64,000 bases of DNA from the NCBI GenBank assembly GCA_034190875.2, contig CM067358.1:45153690-45217689 (forward strand). Direction: 5' to 3'. Source of the DNA: Urechis unicinctus. Lineage: Eukaryota > Annelida > Polychaeta > Xenopneusta > Urechidae. Below the pieces are notes generated by a model, which saw only the letters and a list, made by a program, of their open reading frames with translations, was not told the DNA's origin and ran no database searches. Position 1 is the first letter of the stretch; each line of letters opens with the position of its first letter. The translations under genes and the position numbers were made by a program. Positions 23,040 to 35,884 of this stretch are shown here, piece by piece.

Positions 23040-25654
23040 TTATTTGCATAATATTGTTATATTGAGCAGTTCATATCGTACGTTCAAGCATTGATCGTTA
23101 CTCAAAATTACCTGGGCAGATATTGATGTTTGTAGAATGAAGCATTCAGTCAATCCCTGACCCGGAACATATCCCTTAGCTTGAATAAAAAACGTCATCT
23201 GGAAACCAAGAACATAAGCTGCAGCGATGGTCGCCTGGCTAGAGGAAAACGTCTCGTTTGATGCGCGCTCTCTATCCCACGAACGCTGCCCGCTCTATCA
23301 AGTAGCTATAAACGTCTTCTATGATCTTCTCTGTAGCGTTAAAAGAAACGATTTTCGCCGTACATAGGCGGATCATTCCTGTGCGAGTAAGATAGCATGA
23401 GGAAGCCGTAAACCACGGCATCACCAGTCGCCACTTGAGAGAAAGTCATCACGTAACCGCTAGATGTTAATACCTCAAACGCTTAAAGCAATGGAAACTT
23501 ATCTGCAGCAAAAATGGCCTCTCTCGGCAATTCATCTCAGTTGCTGCTTCCGTCACTAGTTTGTAGAGTTCAGGAATAAATGTGTCGGACAGCTGATCAA
23601 CGTTGAGCTCCCCCAAATCTGAGCTGAGTCGAGTAAGTTTGGCCAAAGCCTGGTTGAAGGCTGATCTCTTTTCAGTCGATCCCGTACTTTATTTGTGTCA
23701 GCAAGTTAAGATGCAGAGTTGAGTTGAGTGAGCATCACATGTGTACACACGTCAGTGGGTTGAAAGGATTGCTGTCAACCTGTGGAGGCGCTCATGGAGC
23801 CAATGCCACACAGCACGCCGCATCTGATCTGCTTGTTCTTGCTGATAACGAAATAGACAGGGTTAATCAGTGTTTGTTAGTGCAGCGCTTGAAGCTCCGC
23901 ACACTTAACTTGCTTCTTCGCCAGAGATCAGATCTGACTATTCTTTCACAGGAGAGGATGGTTTTGTCAATGTTCATACAGTTAGTTTGCCAGCCCCTAT
24001 AGATCTGTGCATGCTAGGTTAACCTCTGGTGGCTTTTGACAATAACCTTTGGACAGTGATGACCCAAGAAAGATTGGGGTGGTCACTGTCCGCATTCGTC
24101 CGCAGCTAGTTCACTGCGAAACATATGTTAATGGCAGGGAGAGCAGAACTCCGAGGTCACATCAAAATGGTGTTATCTTAAGGACTAACACCTGTCAGGG
24201 GTAACAGGGTTAACATAATTGCAAATTCGGTGAGGGCGAGTGGGAATGATGGGAATAGACAGTTAGGCTCTCTTGTGTCTGAACGACAAGCCCATTGCAT
24301 TCTGATAAACTTGGTACTTGGTATATATGTATTCCTCAGCTTTGATATGAGAATAATTGACACCTATAACGGTAATATTAGTCTACTGAACTAGATAACG
24401 TAAATGTGATTTATGTATGACAGTTAAAGCCAATTGTCAATGAGGTTGAACTAGCAAGAACGAGATACGGTACGCCGTTATCAAGATATCGATGGGGCCA
24501 AGGCGTTGCTATATCATGACAGATTAGTGACATAACCGTGTCCGGTTTGGAAAAAAATGATGTTAGATCGTGTGGCTGTACTGTTCTACTTACGCGATGG
24601 AAGAAAAGTAGTTAATCCCAATGCCGCGCGTTCTATTGTAATATACTGATAAAAGAAGAAAGCGTCAGTCAGCGTAAGCTCGAACCCATTGGCCACGATA
24701 TAGGCATCCAATTATCGTTAATATCTTGATGTATGACCCCAAATGAATCCTTTCCAATTGTAAAACTGGTCGACTTGATTGCAAAACTGTGCGCCAAAGA
24801 TGATGGAATGGAGTGACCTTATTTCAGGTAAAGGGGGATATATGGTTGGCTACCAATTAAAAATGCATTTTAATCGAATAGTTAGATAAAATTCAATGGC
24901 CATATGTCATAACGTAGTTTTGTTTCTTCATGGCGTATTAATCTTGACGCTGACATCGTAATTGTAGGCATCGAATCCTAATTGATGTTTCCTAGGCGAC
25001 GATCGGAAATAAAGCTGACAAACAGTTTTTGTTTATACAGATTAGATAAATCACACTCGTAGCTACAGCTACTCTATTTAGAACTTATTTAGGCCTCCCG
25101 TTAAACCTTTAGAATAAAAACGATTGATAAACTCACATGGATTGGGGTTGCAAAAAGGTAACTTTGAAAGTGGACAGAAACGTTTTATAAAGAAGAACAA
25201 CGATACAAAAATGCTGTAACCTATGCATCAGTCATATGGTAAGCGAGGGTGACTTTTGCAGATGGAGCAAGCAATTTAAACAGTAAACTAAGTCGTTGAA
25301 AGCCAGTGTCTCAAATGAGGCTGGACGTTTGTACGTCCTAGTGTATTATTGCTTTGATCTGGAATGTTGTTGAAGATAAAAGTACATTAATCAATCTACC
25401 TTCCCATATGCGGATGGGGAAAGCTATTCCAACTGATGCATCTTCAATTAAATGCTACTGAAGACCAGTATTTTCATTGAGAACAAGAAACATACTGGAA
25501 TGTGATATAAACTAAATGTTTTAAGGAATGTAACATTAAAGGCTTCATTTAACAACACAAAAGATAAGTTTTGATCTATGTTTATAAATATTTGCAAGGA
25601 CTAAACTGTATTTGAATTGTATTTAAGTCATAAAGCCGACTCGACCCCTTGCAC

Positions 25655-25858
<204 letters not shown>

Positions 25859-28800
25859 GTCTCCAAACTTTCTTGTCTGGTTTTATATTTATAAGCCGTC
25901 GCGCAACAGGGCAGTCAGTGGCATGATCATCTTGAGATGATGGGGTAGAAGCGGAGCTTGTGTAGGGAAACATTCATTAGATTAATTAATTTATTACTTA
26001 ACACTATTTCGACTTATTTCATTAAACTTATGCCGGTGAGCATAGTGCATTGATGTAAAATTTCAGGTACGTTTCAAACAAGGCATTATGTGGCTATACT
26101 GCTGCGACAAAACAGTATAACAGACGATTGGAAATATAATCTGACAACTCTCGTTTTGTCACTAAACTGTTAACTGTTGGACTCATCTGACAACTCTCGT
26201 TTTGTGTAAACTGTTGGACTCGAATAATTGAGTGAGCAATGATAGAGATATCGAGCAAAAATGTAATAAGTGATTACCTGAATAACATGATTTTCATTTT
26301 CATTGTATATTTGGGTCTTGGAATCATGATGTCAGCCATACCGAAAAAAGCTTTATTCTAGAGCTCGTCATTCCGATCGTTCGTAAGTCAGTCATTAAAT
26401 ACAGACGAAAGAGGCCATGGACAAAAAAACAATGGTACATATACCTACATGATTCAATGCATTGTAGATTCCCATGTATGTTCGCAGTTTCGAAAGTGAA
26501 AGACTTTGTTTAAGATGTAACTCGGTAGGTCAGCATGAACAATGGTTTCATGTTGCCTGTTACAACTAAACCAGTCACTACCTCAAAACGCTTGAGAGAT
26601 CGTGATATTACATTTTTGCTCGGAAAGTTAAAGACATTGTGAAGGGATAAGTGTATATGAGTTGCAATACACAGAGAGCCATATCTGCGGCCGACAGGTA
26701 ATTAAGGCTTGTTATCTTTCACTAAGGTGTTATACAGATATCAATTAATAATCATGTATCTGATGTATGTCTTTTTTAGGTCTTCTATCATGTCCAAACG
26801 AAGCACCACGTGACATTAATGGGCATATATTCAACTCTCATCAATCATAGTAGCGGTGGCTAGAGGTTACTGGATTGGTTCATCAAGTAGTAGGGGGTTA
26901 AATGTCAATCGAGCCCGAAACCAAACATAATGTCCCTTACCTGTCTAGCAATGGAATCGCCATAAAGGTATATAAATCAAGATGCACTTAATGACGGAAA
27001 TGTTTATAAATACGTTTTCTTCTATAACAGTTTCGGTCAACATTTATACAAGAGAGAAAGATACTTGCCTGGCAAAATTAGTTTTCTGTCACCGCCTCTG
27101 CTTTCTTCCATCAATGATTGATATGGTATACTACCATCTGGGTAGTGAGGTGCTTAGGGTTTAACGTCAGCATAGATATTTGGATTGTGATTACTGATAA
27201 TTGTAATTAGTTATCACCTGCATAGACGAAGGCTTTATAATGCATGATTTCCCCCAATCGGCACTCACTTGCTTGATTATTGTACTTTGATCCAACATTG
27301 TGCCACTAAGCCCCTGCCTTATACATATTCACACTTTGTCGTTTTATACTTGATTGTTTACCGTTTTATATATTAATTGCGAAATCAATCGCTCTCCATG
27401 AATGTGCCATGAGTACTTACCATCAGTAAGCACAACAAATATAACTTAACGCCCGGTCAGTTGCACAGTAATGGTGTTTTGCTTTGTATACTAAGATTTT
27501 CAAAGCATTATAAGCAAGCATCATATTTTCAGGCCGCTTCGAATGCTTAATGTTTTTCAACGTTGCTAAATGCGGTAGCCTTTCCGTCAGGACAAGGTCA
27601 TCTCAATATGTTAGTCCTTATTTCATCACTTAAAGGGGGTTAATACACAAACAAAGCCTGGCATAGCCATCTGTCACCAAATTATATACATTTGATTTCT
27701 AATGCAATCAAATTTACGAAGCTTTCAGGCACCCTACGATTCCATGGAAATATATATATTTCGCAGTACATTATTGTTAGTAAAGTGGGTTTTTCGCTCC
27801 AATTTGGAGTTGTTTGTCTCTTGGCACATCCACTGAGTGATGCATGATGTTGTGATCACAGCTATGATCATGGATAGTCTAGTTATGAGGTCACCTGTAA
27901 TAATAGAGACATTCAGGCGTCAAATTCAGAGAGGTATCAATATGTCGGGCAGTTGGCGAATTCTTGCCCTGGGAAGCCATAAAAATCGTCCATTTGTCAC
28001 CGATGCAAATAAACGTACATCTTCGTGCTAACGTGTGGCATTTTATGCAGATTTTGTTTGATATACTAGGCCACGGGGACGAGCATATAATACTGTGCAA
28101 TATTTTACGCAAGTGTGTACAATGTGCAATCCGAATGCAATCCGATATTCTGTACCATTGTATACCTTGGCTCGTCTATGATATCAGAATGAATACTATA
28201 AGTCTGGGTGTGTGCTTGTAATACTTAGCGAGTAATGGATCAACCAAAGAAACCAATAAAAATAGAAAAACACTTCCTCGGTAATTGTCTTTTATGATTT
28301 TATGATTGTGCATGGATCGGACAGTGACCTGAAAGTTCATCAGTTCTACTGCATCATAAATTAGATGCAAGCACCATCGAACAATCGGTTGCATTCCCTT
28401 ACTTAGAATCTTTCGTCGATTAATCTGTCTGCAGTTTAATGAACGCACGTCTCAAGAGATAGATAGATGGATAGATAGGCATTATTTCTTTGTTTGCGAA
28501 GCAAAAATAATGACCAGGTGAAGATATTCTTACAGCGTAGATTAAACAGGGGAGCAGCCATCTATCGAATGCGCCCTTACACAGGCTGCATTAGGAATTC
28601 TGCATCCGCCTACGCTCACCTGGCAACATTTATTCTGCACCGCCTACGCACACCTGGCGACATTTACCTGGCGGGTCTTTTAGATAACTAACTAGGAAGC
28701 TATTCCAATTGTAATGCTTTAAAGCAATCACGTACATTATGCACACATGCGACAATATTTCTATTTTAAGCCTGTTCCCAAAACAATTATTCGGCTCACG

Positions 28801-29805
28801 CGGTTTGTCCGTTTAAAATGGTATAGTGCACGCTGGTGCGATCATAAGCAAACATTTTCTAGCTACAAAATGGGTGTAGCATGTTTCAACAAATTATCAT
28901 ACACGGAGACCGTAAAACTGTGAGCTAGGTTGAATTCGATTAGTTATCAAGCATGTTCTGTTTTACTCTGTTAGATCAGAGGGCAATAATTGAATCATCC
29001 TAAGAGCAGAAAGGAACTATCACACTTTGATCAGCAGAAAGTGTAAATTAAGTCGTTCAGAGAAATAGGCAAAAATCATCTAAACTACATGTGCGCATTG
29101 AAATTCAACCCCCACTCGGGTCGCGCAGCTTTAGAGTCAGCAGTAGAGAGGAGGTTATTCCTATAGATCGCATGCTTTGCTGGAGAGTCATGCGTCGATC
29201 AGTGAATGTTTTCCTTGTTCAAGCACAACGGTAAGCACATTCGCATTGAATGAGCTGCTCATATTTTGTAGCGGAACTGCTCTTGCATAGCTGTTTGTAG
29301 TGCTCTCTGTTGGTTTATAAATGCGTTTAGATTGGTTTACTTAACTGTGTCACAGCTTATCGGCATAATATTTGATATCGTATGACAGGATTCGCAGTGA
29401 TTAGGGATCAATATATGTATGGCTAGAGAAAATACGACAAACCACCAAATATTTATTCTGGGCTTTCGTTGATAATGCAATGACCATATATCTCGCTGAT
29501 GCTTATTTGATACAATGCTCATCTAATTGCGATGAGAAACTAATGGTATTTTGGTTGACGCCATTTGTGTCAGCGTTGGTCATTATTCCTCCCAGAAACA
29601 ATCGGCAATGTCAGGATGGCGGGAGGACAACTCAACTGTCTGTGTATTTATAACGATATCTGTTATCATTATCCGTATAGTAGTCTTGAGTCTGAAATGT
29701 ATTATGCGGTTATAAATATGGCAAAGATAAAACGGATCGATTGGTAGTAGGCAGTTGTGCAAGAATACAAATAGCGTACTATTTAGATTCATGCTGCACG
29801 CTAAG

Positions 29806-31059
29806 CCTTATTGATGAGTACGAATTGCTATATGGTTCACAGGAAGGGCCATTTCACCAAAGACAAGAAACACCATTGCCTTGCATTAGGAACTACAACA
29901 AAAATAAGTTAATTGTGCCTTCAAATCATTGCCCATGTTTTTGTTGTTGTATTCTAGACAACACGATTATCTTTCATCTTCACCCGAATAGCACTACAAT
30001 TTATTTGAAGACTGGTTAATGCTGATATATGCGTTCTTGCTCTGTTTGTGGTACCATGGTACAGCTTATCTAAGAGAATGAAACCGTGTAAACAAGTACG
30101 CAGTCATCATACAATGCAGCTTGCTAACCAGCATCGATGCATTTGTCAGCCAACGCACACGTGGCAATGAGAACGTAGGCGTGGCGGAACTTGATTGCAC
30201 CTTTGGTTGAAATTACGTTCTAAATGGAAAATGAATAATGCAAAACCTTTGGTCCAAAACAACGGCACGGGACGTTTTCAAATTATGCGATAATGACTTA
30301 AGATTGATCTTTATTAAAGAGCCACACAGGTGATTCATACAAGTTCATCATATCCATTATTGAGCTATCTGTACAGCCACAACGTTGGATTGCGGCAATA
30401 CAATGTACTAGAGTCAAACATGCCTGATTTTGGCATGTTTTGTACCATGTTTTATAGCCTCATGCTCTAAACTATACACTCTTCTCACTGTATGCACTTT
30501 TTCTCGAGTGGCATTTCGGTACCACGATTCGGTGCATAACCAAATGCTCCATACAAACACCAGACGTCGATTTGGACGGGATACTTCACTACGATCATAG
30601 AGGTTATTCATATAATTTAGGATATATTTAGTCCTTGAGCTACAGCGATAGGGCATTTACCATGAATGAATATTATCCGCACAATTGTTCGCACTTGCAA
30701 TCTCGTTGGTCTATCTGCAATAATCTGCGCCACTAACATGTACATTCAACGACCTACACATAGTAGAGGATAAGTTGCTTTTGAGTAAACAATTTCATGG
30801 ATATGGGACTCCTTGTAATGAAAGCTCACCAATGCGTAAACTATGCTACGCTGCACTGACAAAAATTTGAGAATCCCTAGCCGACTGGTTATGTAACCCC
30901 TGTCTAATACATCATTGCACGTAACTGTATTTTGTGATTAACAATGTGTTGCAACTACTACAAAATACATATTCTGAATTCGCCTCCAAATGTTTTTAGA
31001 TGCTTGATATAACATGGTTTTATGGTATTTGTTGTGACATAATGCCAATAGTGTCATCG
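29806..31059. other. Unassigned DNA between the duplication and the second gap
   Basis: Unique sequence with no duplicate in the window. The ORFs (for example 30656-30414 on the minus strand) show no family motif. No Polinton-like sequence is visible on this side of the gap. Confidence 0.4.
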
Positions 31060-31159
31060 NNNNNNNNNNNNNNNNNNNNNNNNNNNNNNNNNNNNNNNNN
31101 NNNNNNNNNNNNNNNNNNNNNNNNNNNNNNNNNNNNNNNNNNNNNNNNNNNNNNNNNNN
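31060..31159. other. Scaffold gap, 100 N
   Basis: Exactly 100 N, again a probable placeholder. Element-like genes start within 80 bp after it. Confidence 0.97.
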
Positions 31160-31238
31160 GCGGTGTGGATTTAATTTGCGTCCGTAAGTATTCATCATGT
31201 TGAATGCTTAATTACAAATATATCTTTAACACACAGAC

Positions 31239-32220
31239 ATGGAGTTAGATAACCCAGCACGACCTAGAAAAGGAGGGGGCTATGGGAGGGGAGAGGAATG
31301 AGACTAGCTTTGATGATGAGGAGACTCTCCCAGAGACCTCTCTCCCACCTGTTATAGAAGGGGACATTGGGATGTATAAGTCTATACCACAGTGAGGCCG
31401 ACTCGTTATAGGCTCTGTCAATGATTATTACGATGCATTAGCTAAAACAGGTCACGTACCAACCCTCGGCAGCTATTATACAAAGTCTGAACTTTTTGGA
31501 GGACAGTTACGTTTGAAGGACTACCCTGACTTAAGTATTACAAATTCTCGTACAAAAAAAACGCTTTCACTTGGAACAATAACTATATCTAGAGGGGGGC
31601 ATAAGGCTGTCTGTGATGGTTTGGGGTTCACTGAGTGGTCCTCACAAGCAATGTCACGAAAGGAAGCAAAAGCCCTCCAAGGCGTTGACCAAGCAGCTGC
31701 TAAAGTTGCAGAGAATTTAGAAATGAGCGGCCCAGAAGCCGTGACAGAGCTAGGTGGTGTGGAAGAAACAAGCTTCATAGAGGACGTTCATAACACCATC
31801 CAAGACCTAGTACACAAACAGACAACCAACTACCACGCAGAGAGCTTATTGGGCTTGACAAGGCTATGCAGACTGAGAGGGGTGAGCTGGTCAATGAAGC
31901 CTGGAGAATGAAGGGAGGGGTGATAGTCGAGCATGGAAATTCCAAGCAAATGAACTTGCAGAGCTTAAGGATCAGAAGAGTGCCCATGTTTAGGCTGCCT
32001 CTGTAAACCGTGAACGTCTGCGAACCCAAATTAACCGCATCAGGGAAACGATCAACTTACTTCTTAAAGAGGACACAACGCTAGCTGAGCGTGTACGCAC
32101 CTTGTGCCGGGAGCAGGGCGTAACAATCGCCTCTATCCTCACTGCAAATGGATTGGCAATCTCGACCCTGGTAGTTGCTTTGACGGGTGAAGGGAGCTGT
32201 GGCACAACGCTTTCTCTATC
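31239..32220 (+). pseudogene. Polinton-like element protein with helical body and hydrophobic tail, broken
   Basis: Starts at ATG 31239 (MELDNPARPRKGGGYGRG). A one-base shift near 31290 moves the frame, which then stays open to 31911 except for a TGA at 31393-31395. Two further frame changes and a TAG at 31991-31993 lead to a helical, charged stretch and a hydrophobic segment at 32119-32190 (VTIASILTANGLAISTLVV). An acidic Gly-rich start, a long helical middle and 'REQG-TIASILTA-G-AISTLV-ALTG' near the end are features I recognise from an unassigned protein of Polinton/adintovirus-like elements in cnidarians and other invertebrates. The location fits: structural-type genes follow directly. 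The usual tail beyond the hydrophobic segment is missing, and the frame runs into the end of the convergent gene. Function unknown, perhaps virion- or membrane-associated. Confidence 0.6.
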
Positions 32221-33323
32221 TGGAACCACCAGAACCGAGTTGACTTCAGTACTGCTGCCGATCTGCTGTTCCACAGTTGCGATAGTAATCAGATTGTTGT
32301 AACCAGCAACGTTTCCAATGGTGAGGCTCATATCCGACGGAGCCATGTACAGGCCCGTTCCAAACACATAATCAACCTTTGAGGAAGCTTTCTGGAGAAC
32401 GTTCCGATACCAGCTGATGGATGGCATCCTCAACGTTGGCCTGAAATTGCATTTGAGCATCAAAGCATGTGCCAGCACCTAGTATCTTTGAGCGGATCTG
32501 AACCTCAAGAATGGCCCAGACATAAGTCCGAATGCTGTCGTTAATTCGCTCAACGCCGGTCTGTGTAAAGCCCTCAGACGTGTCCAATATGAAGGTACTC
32601 CAGACCTCGTCTTCTTAGGTCCCTGTGCCAGATGTAGAACAGCACCCTCTCCTGAAATAATTGTAGTTTACTCACGTGGGCAAAACCTGGCTTTGTATCT
32701 TTTTCTGCCTCAAAGGCCATCCGTGTAGGGTCATAACGAACCTTTCGACCAGCCACCTTAACGACACTCCCGTAACCATCCACATCATGTGCATGTAAGA
32801 CACCAAGTCCACTATTAACTACGTTGCCTTCTGGCGCCAGTCTGTGTTTGGTTGAACACCAAAGTTAGTGCAGAGTCTCTCATATGCCCTCTTTTCATAT
32901 GTATTGTTACAGGGGTCATAGGCATGATCCTGAGGTAGTGGTGCTTGTAGTTCTGCCAATAGGCGACGCACTGTGTAATAAAGGTGATAGGTGTATAGAG
33001 CTTTCACAAGTGGAATCCCAGCCTCGAGGTGGTCGTGGGATGACGCCGCAGCCAGCTGTTGTACACCACACTGCAAAGTTTAACTAGTTCGTCCAAAACT
33101 GCATTGGATTTGTCAACCAGTCTTTTACTAATTTGTCCGCTGTTACCGGCGGCACCTTAAAGTTACTGAATAGATCAGGAAACTTTGTTGTGAATGTACC
33201 GCCATTGTGAACGACTTGAATTGTTTGTTGGGTTAGTTTATCTCCCACACCATATGGGGCTAGATACACCCCGCCCGTTTTATATGTAGATTTTCTATTG
33301 AAACTAAAGGCTTGTTTATTCAT
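32190..33323 (-). pseudogene. Polinton-like virion-type protein, broken by several frameshifts
   Basis: The minus strand carries five consecutive open pieces in changing frames: from ATG 33323 (MNKQAFSFNRKSTYKTGGVY) to 33084, 33076-32819 (YDPCNNTYEKRAYERLCTNF), 32783-32574 (GSVVKVAGRKVRYDPTRMAF), 32587-32372 (INDSIRTYVWAILEVQIRSK) and 32478 onward (SSKVDYVFGTGLYMAPSDMS, then GYNNLITIA). These blocks are in the order I know from a conserved protein of about 400 residues in Polinton-like elements of cnidarians. I regard it as a structural (capsid-class) candidate, but the fold cannot be assigned here. Each break is a frameshift or stop, so it is dead. It faces the 33330 gene head to head and the 31239 gene tail to tail, and its end seems fused to or truncated against the latter. 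Confidence 0.6.
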
Positions 33324-33329
33324 TGTGCT

Positions 33330-34054
33330 ATGCATCACACTCTGTCAAATGTTCAAAGCGGCGATGCTGTGTCCCTGCAAAATGCTATTGACAATAGTGC
33401 GGGTGACTTTTGCGTAGGTCTTAGGTCAATCACGTATTATGTGGGCTGGTATAACATTGAACCAACTATGCCCATTACAAAGGGGGAAATTTCTACATGA
33501 AAAGAAGAAGGTGTTGTTTTGCCGCCTGGCCGCTGGAACTTCAAACTTCTGCAGGATGAACTTACAACTCTAGGGCTTACTTTGGAGAATAATGCTTATG
33601 ATGGGACTATCTCAATTCTCGTGATTGGGCTATACGATATGACGAAGGTCAGTTAAAAATTTTGGGTTTTGATAAGCCAACTCTGTTTGGATGATGGATT
33701 CCTTCAGGTCGTTACAATCCACCCGGCCCATCTACTTTAGCCTCTTTAAACCACTTTATGTCCACCTCGATCAACATGCTTGATGGTGCGCCCACTTCTC
33801 TTCTTGAAATTGTGGGTCATGAGGGCTCTTTTGGTGATATTATAACCACAAACATCGCTAGTCCTGTGTCAAAACGTTTTTATGTTGGAGCTGTGAATGA
33901 GTTGAAGGTTCAGATAAGAGATAATAAGGGACGTCTATTGAACAATCACGACTTTCCTTTTGGTGTTGTCTTCAATTTACAAGATGTCAGTAAAAGCGAG
34001 TATTTATGGAGCTCAATGAAAACCGGATCAGGGCGCCAACCTCTCCGAATATAG
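33330..34054 (+). pseudogene. Polinton-like minor structural protein, broken
   Basis: From ATG 33330 (MHHTLSNVQSGDAVSLQNAI) the frame is open to a TGA at 33498-33500, continues in frame as VVLPPGRWNFKLLQDEL, then shifts near 33650 and reads on through SINMLDGAPTSLLEIVG and VNELKVQIRDNKGRLLNNHD to a stop at 34054. The 'PPGRWNF--L---L' start and the 'L+V-IRD--GRLL-NH' end are conserved blocks of a protein that accompanies the other genes here in Polinton-like elements; a minor capsid or penton-type role is plausible but unproven. It lies between a divergent and a co-directional structural gene. Its start is 6 bp from that of the minus-strand neighbour, so both would share a promoter. Confidence 0.6.
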
Positions 34055-34087
34055 ACTCACAAAAAAAAGGACAAAAGTGAGGGTACT

Positions 34088-34606
34088 ATGACCAGAGACC
34101 TTGAAATGGGAGATAATAAAGTATAGCCTGAAGATGCTGCTGATAAAAAGTATGTTGATGACAGACACAGACAGCATCACAGGGACCTGCAAGAACACAT
34201 AACCTCCCAAACAAAACCCCTCACTACTATATGGGCATAAGCAAGTGGCGCTCTTTGGTTAGGATATGAGTGGTCGTTTGGTGATGGGGCTAGGGTTCGA
34301 GACCTACGAGACTCAAGCTGTGGATATACCATGTAATTCAATGGTAGGATAGTTCGTATGGGGTTGTCTTCTGGTGTTGGTGCTGATAATGGTCCTATAG
34401 TGTTTCCTGTTATAACTGGGACACTTCAATTGGTAGAAATAAGTAAGTCTGCTGACCAACGGGCTGCTGTAGTAACTTTTGACCAGCCTTTACAGCTAGA
34501 ACAAGGCGCTGTTATTAACTTTTATACAACCACACGAAACAGAAGGGCGACTTGGTCTGTAGTATCACTCCTTGTTGAACTTCCTTATAGACTTATGTGC
34601 CTATAA
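34088..34606 (+). pseudogene. Fibre-like protein with KKYVDD motif, broken
   Basis: ATG 34088 opens MTRDLEMGDNKV, a TAG, then PEDAADKKYVDDRH. 'N-K-V---P-D-A-K-KYVDD' is the repeat-like signature of phage and virus fibre shafts. After a frame change the distal part reads GYEWSFGDGARV, then GRIVRMGLSSGVGADNG, then VINFYTTTRNRRATWSVVSL to a stop at 34606. A compact beta-rich C-terminal head of this type is what I expect of a fibre knob in Polinton-like elements. A TAA or TAG interrupts at three or more points. It follows the minor structural gene by about 30 bp and precedes the membrane protein gene by 7 bp, an order consistent with one late-gene cluster. Confidence 0.55.
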
Positions 34607-34613
34607 CGGTAGT

Positions 34614-35148
34614 ATGAAACAACACCCGCCCATTCCTTCGGAGCCGCCCGATGAGGAACCAGGCCACTCCTATCGGCTGAATGAGATCAGTCTCAAGAAG
34701 CAATACCTTGAGAAATAAATTGGAAAATATGGTGCTATGTACAAAAAATATAGGTGTGCAGTAAACTTGGTGGATGCGGTAGACACTGCTTTAGTTGCTG
34801 TTGGTATGTGTCTTGGCGCAAGTGGTGCAAGTGTAATGTCTACAGTAGTTGCCATTCCTATTGCCACAGGTAGGGTGCTACTGGGGCCGTTTGTGGGCTA
34901 GTTGTAATTGCTGGAAAATTCGTCAGTCTGCAGCTGACCATCAAGGCGAAAAACTTGGTAATATCTCAGTTCATGAGTTTAAGCTCGGTTTAGCTGAGCT
35001 CACAATATATAGCAAGATGAAGAGCAAAATTAAGGCTAGATCTGTAAAGGCACGGCAGATTTTTTCAATTGATGAAAAAGACAAAGCATCTTTACCATTG
35101 AGTGGGCTAAGAATGACCCGCCTAGACAAAAAAATTTTTACACAATGA
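34614..35148 (+). pseudogene. Polinton-like membrane protein, broken
   Basis: ATG 34614 gives MKQHPPIPSEPPDEEPGHSY, a basic helical stretch with an in-frame TAA, then YKKYRCAVNLVDAVDTALVA leading into two hydrophobic segments rich in Gly/Ala/Val (about 34780-34920). A frame change inside the second segment leads to GLVVIAGKFVSLQLTIKAKN. A last open frame (EFKLGLAELTIYSKMKSKIK) runs to a stop at 35148. The combination of a proline-rich N-terminus, two closely spaced membrane helices and a helical basic tail recurs in a small protein next to fibre-type genes in these elements. Function unknown; a role at the virion membrane or in host-membrane interaction would be a guess. Confidence 0.55.
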
Positions 35149-35700
35149 CAATGCTCTCCAGTTTCAGCAGGACCACAGAGGCCCCAGGATTTCACCTGCG
35201 ACCCCAACTACACTGCAGATTGGGCTGTATGTTATCTGGCCAGACCTACTACCCCACGTGACTCACTCCTATCCTCTCCACTATAGGGGGAAGAGGGTGT
35301 TATAACTAGGAATAAGTAGGTGCAGATTTATAAAGTATAGAGGCCCCGGGTAACCTCTTCACAATACACAAATGCAGTAGCACTTGACAACTCAAGCACC
35401 TGCAGTGTCATACCAAGAGACAATCTTAGTATGATAAATATGGGTGTTCACTAAAAAATGTTATCACTCTCTAAAGCGATAAATTGCGAATGCCACTTGG
35501 ATAGACTGCCTCTCCCAATACATGGTTAAAATGGGTTGCTTTACGATGTTTTAGATTTCTGGTAATTACATTTACAGAGACTAATTAGTTTAAATATGCT
35601 GTGTACATCCCAAACATAGTGGCCCAGCTGTGCGAATCATAGCGTGCAAACTAATCATATATGAACGCTATGAATAACAGCCGCCAATCATAACGTGCAC
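35149..35700. other. Intergenic stretch after the structural cluster
   Basis: No ORF of note on the + strand. The minus ORF 35207-34971 is a shadow. Near 35635-35715 the motif AATCATAGCGTGCA recurs as AATCATAACGTGCA about 55 bp later. Confidence 0.4.
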
Positions 35701-35701
35701 A

Positions 35702-35884
35702 TATGAATCAGCCTATGAAAGACGAAAAAACAGATCTGGTGTGCTGAGAGATATAGAGACTAAGTATGATTACCTTGTGGAACTGCAGGACATGGTGAGA
35801 GTTCTGAAGGTTAAGAACAATTATCTTATGGAGCGAGAGGAACACCTAGAGGACCTTGTTAGCAGGTTGTGTACGACACACTAG
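35702..35884 (+). pseudogene. Short coiled-coil reading frame, unassigned
   Basis: An open frame of about 60 codons ends at TAG 35882-35884 and reads YESAYERRKNRSGVLRDIET, then LVELQDMVRVLKVKNNYLME. Heptad-like Leu/Val spacing suggests a coiled coil. No ATG opens it except an internal one at 35792, so the 5' part is missing. It may be a further relic of the Polinton-like element, since it is on the same strand just downstream of the cluster, or an exon of something else. Confidence 0.35.
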
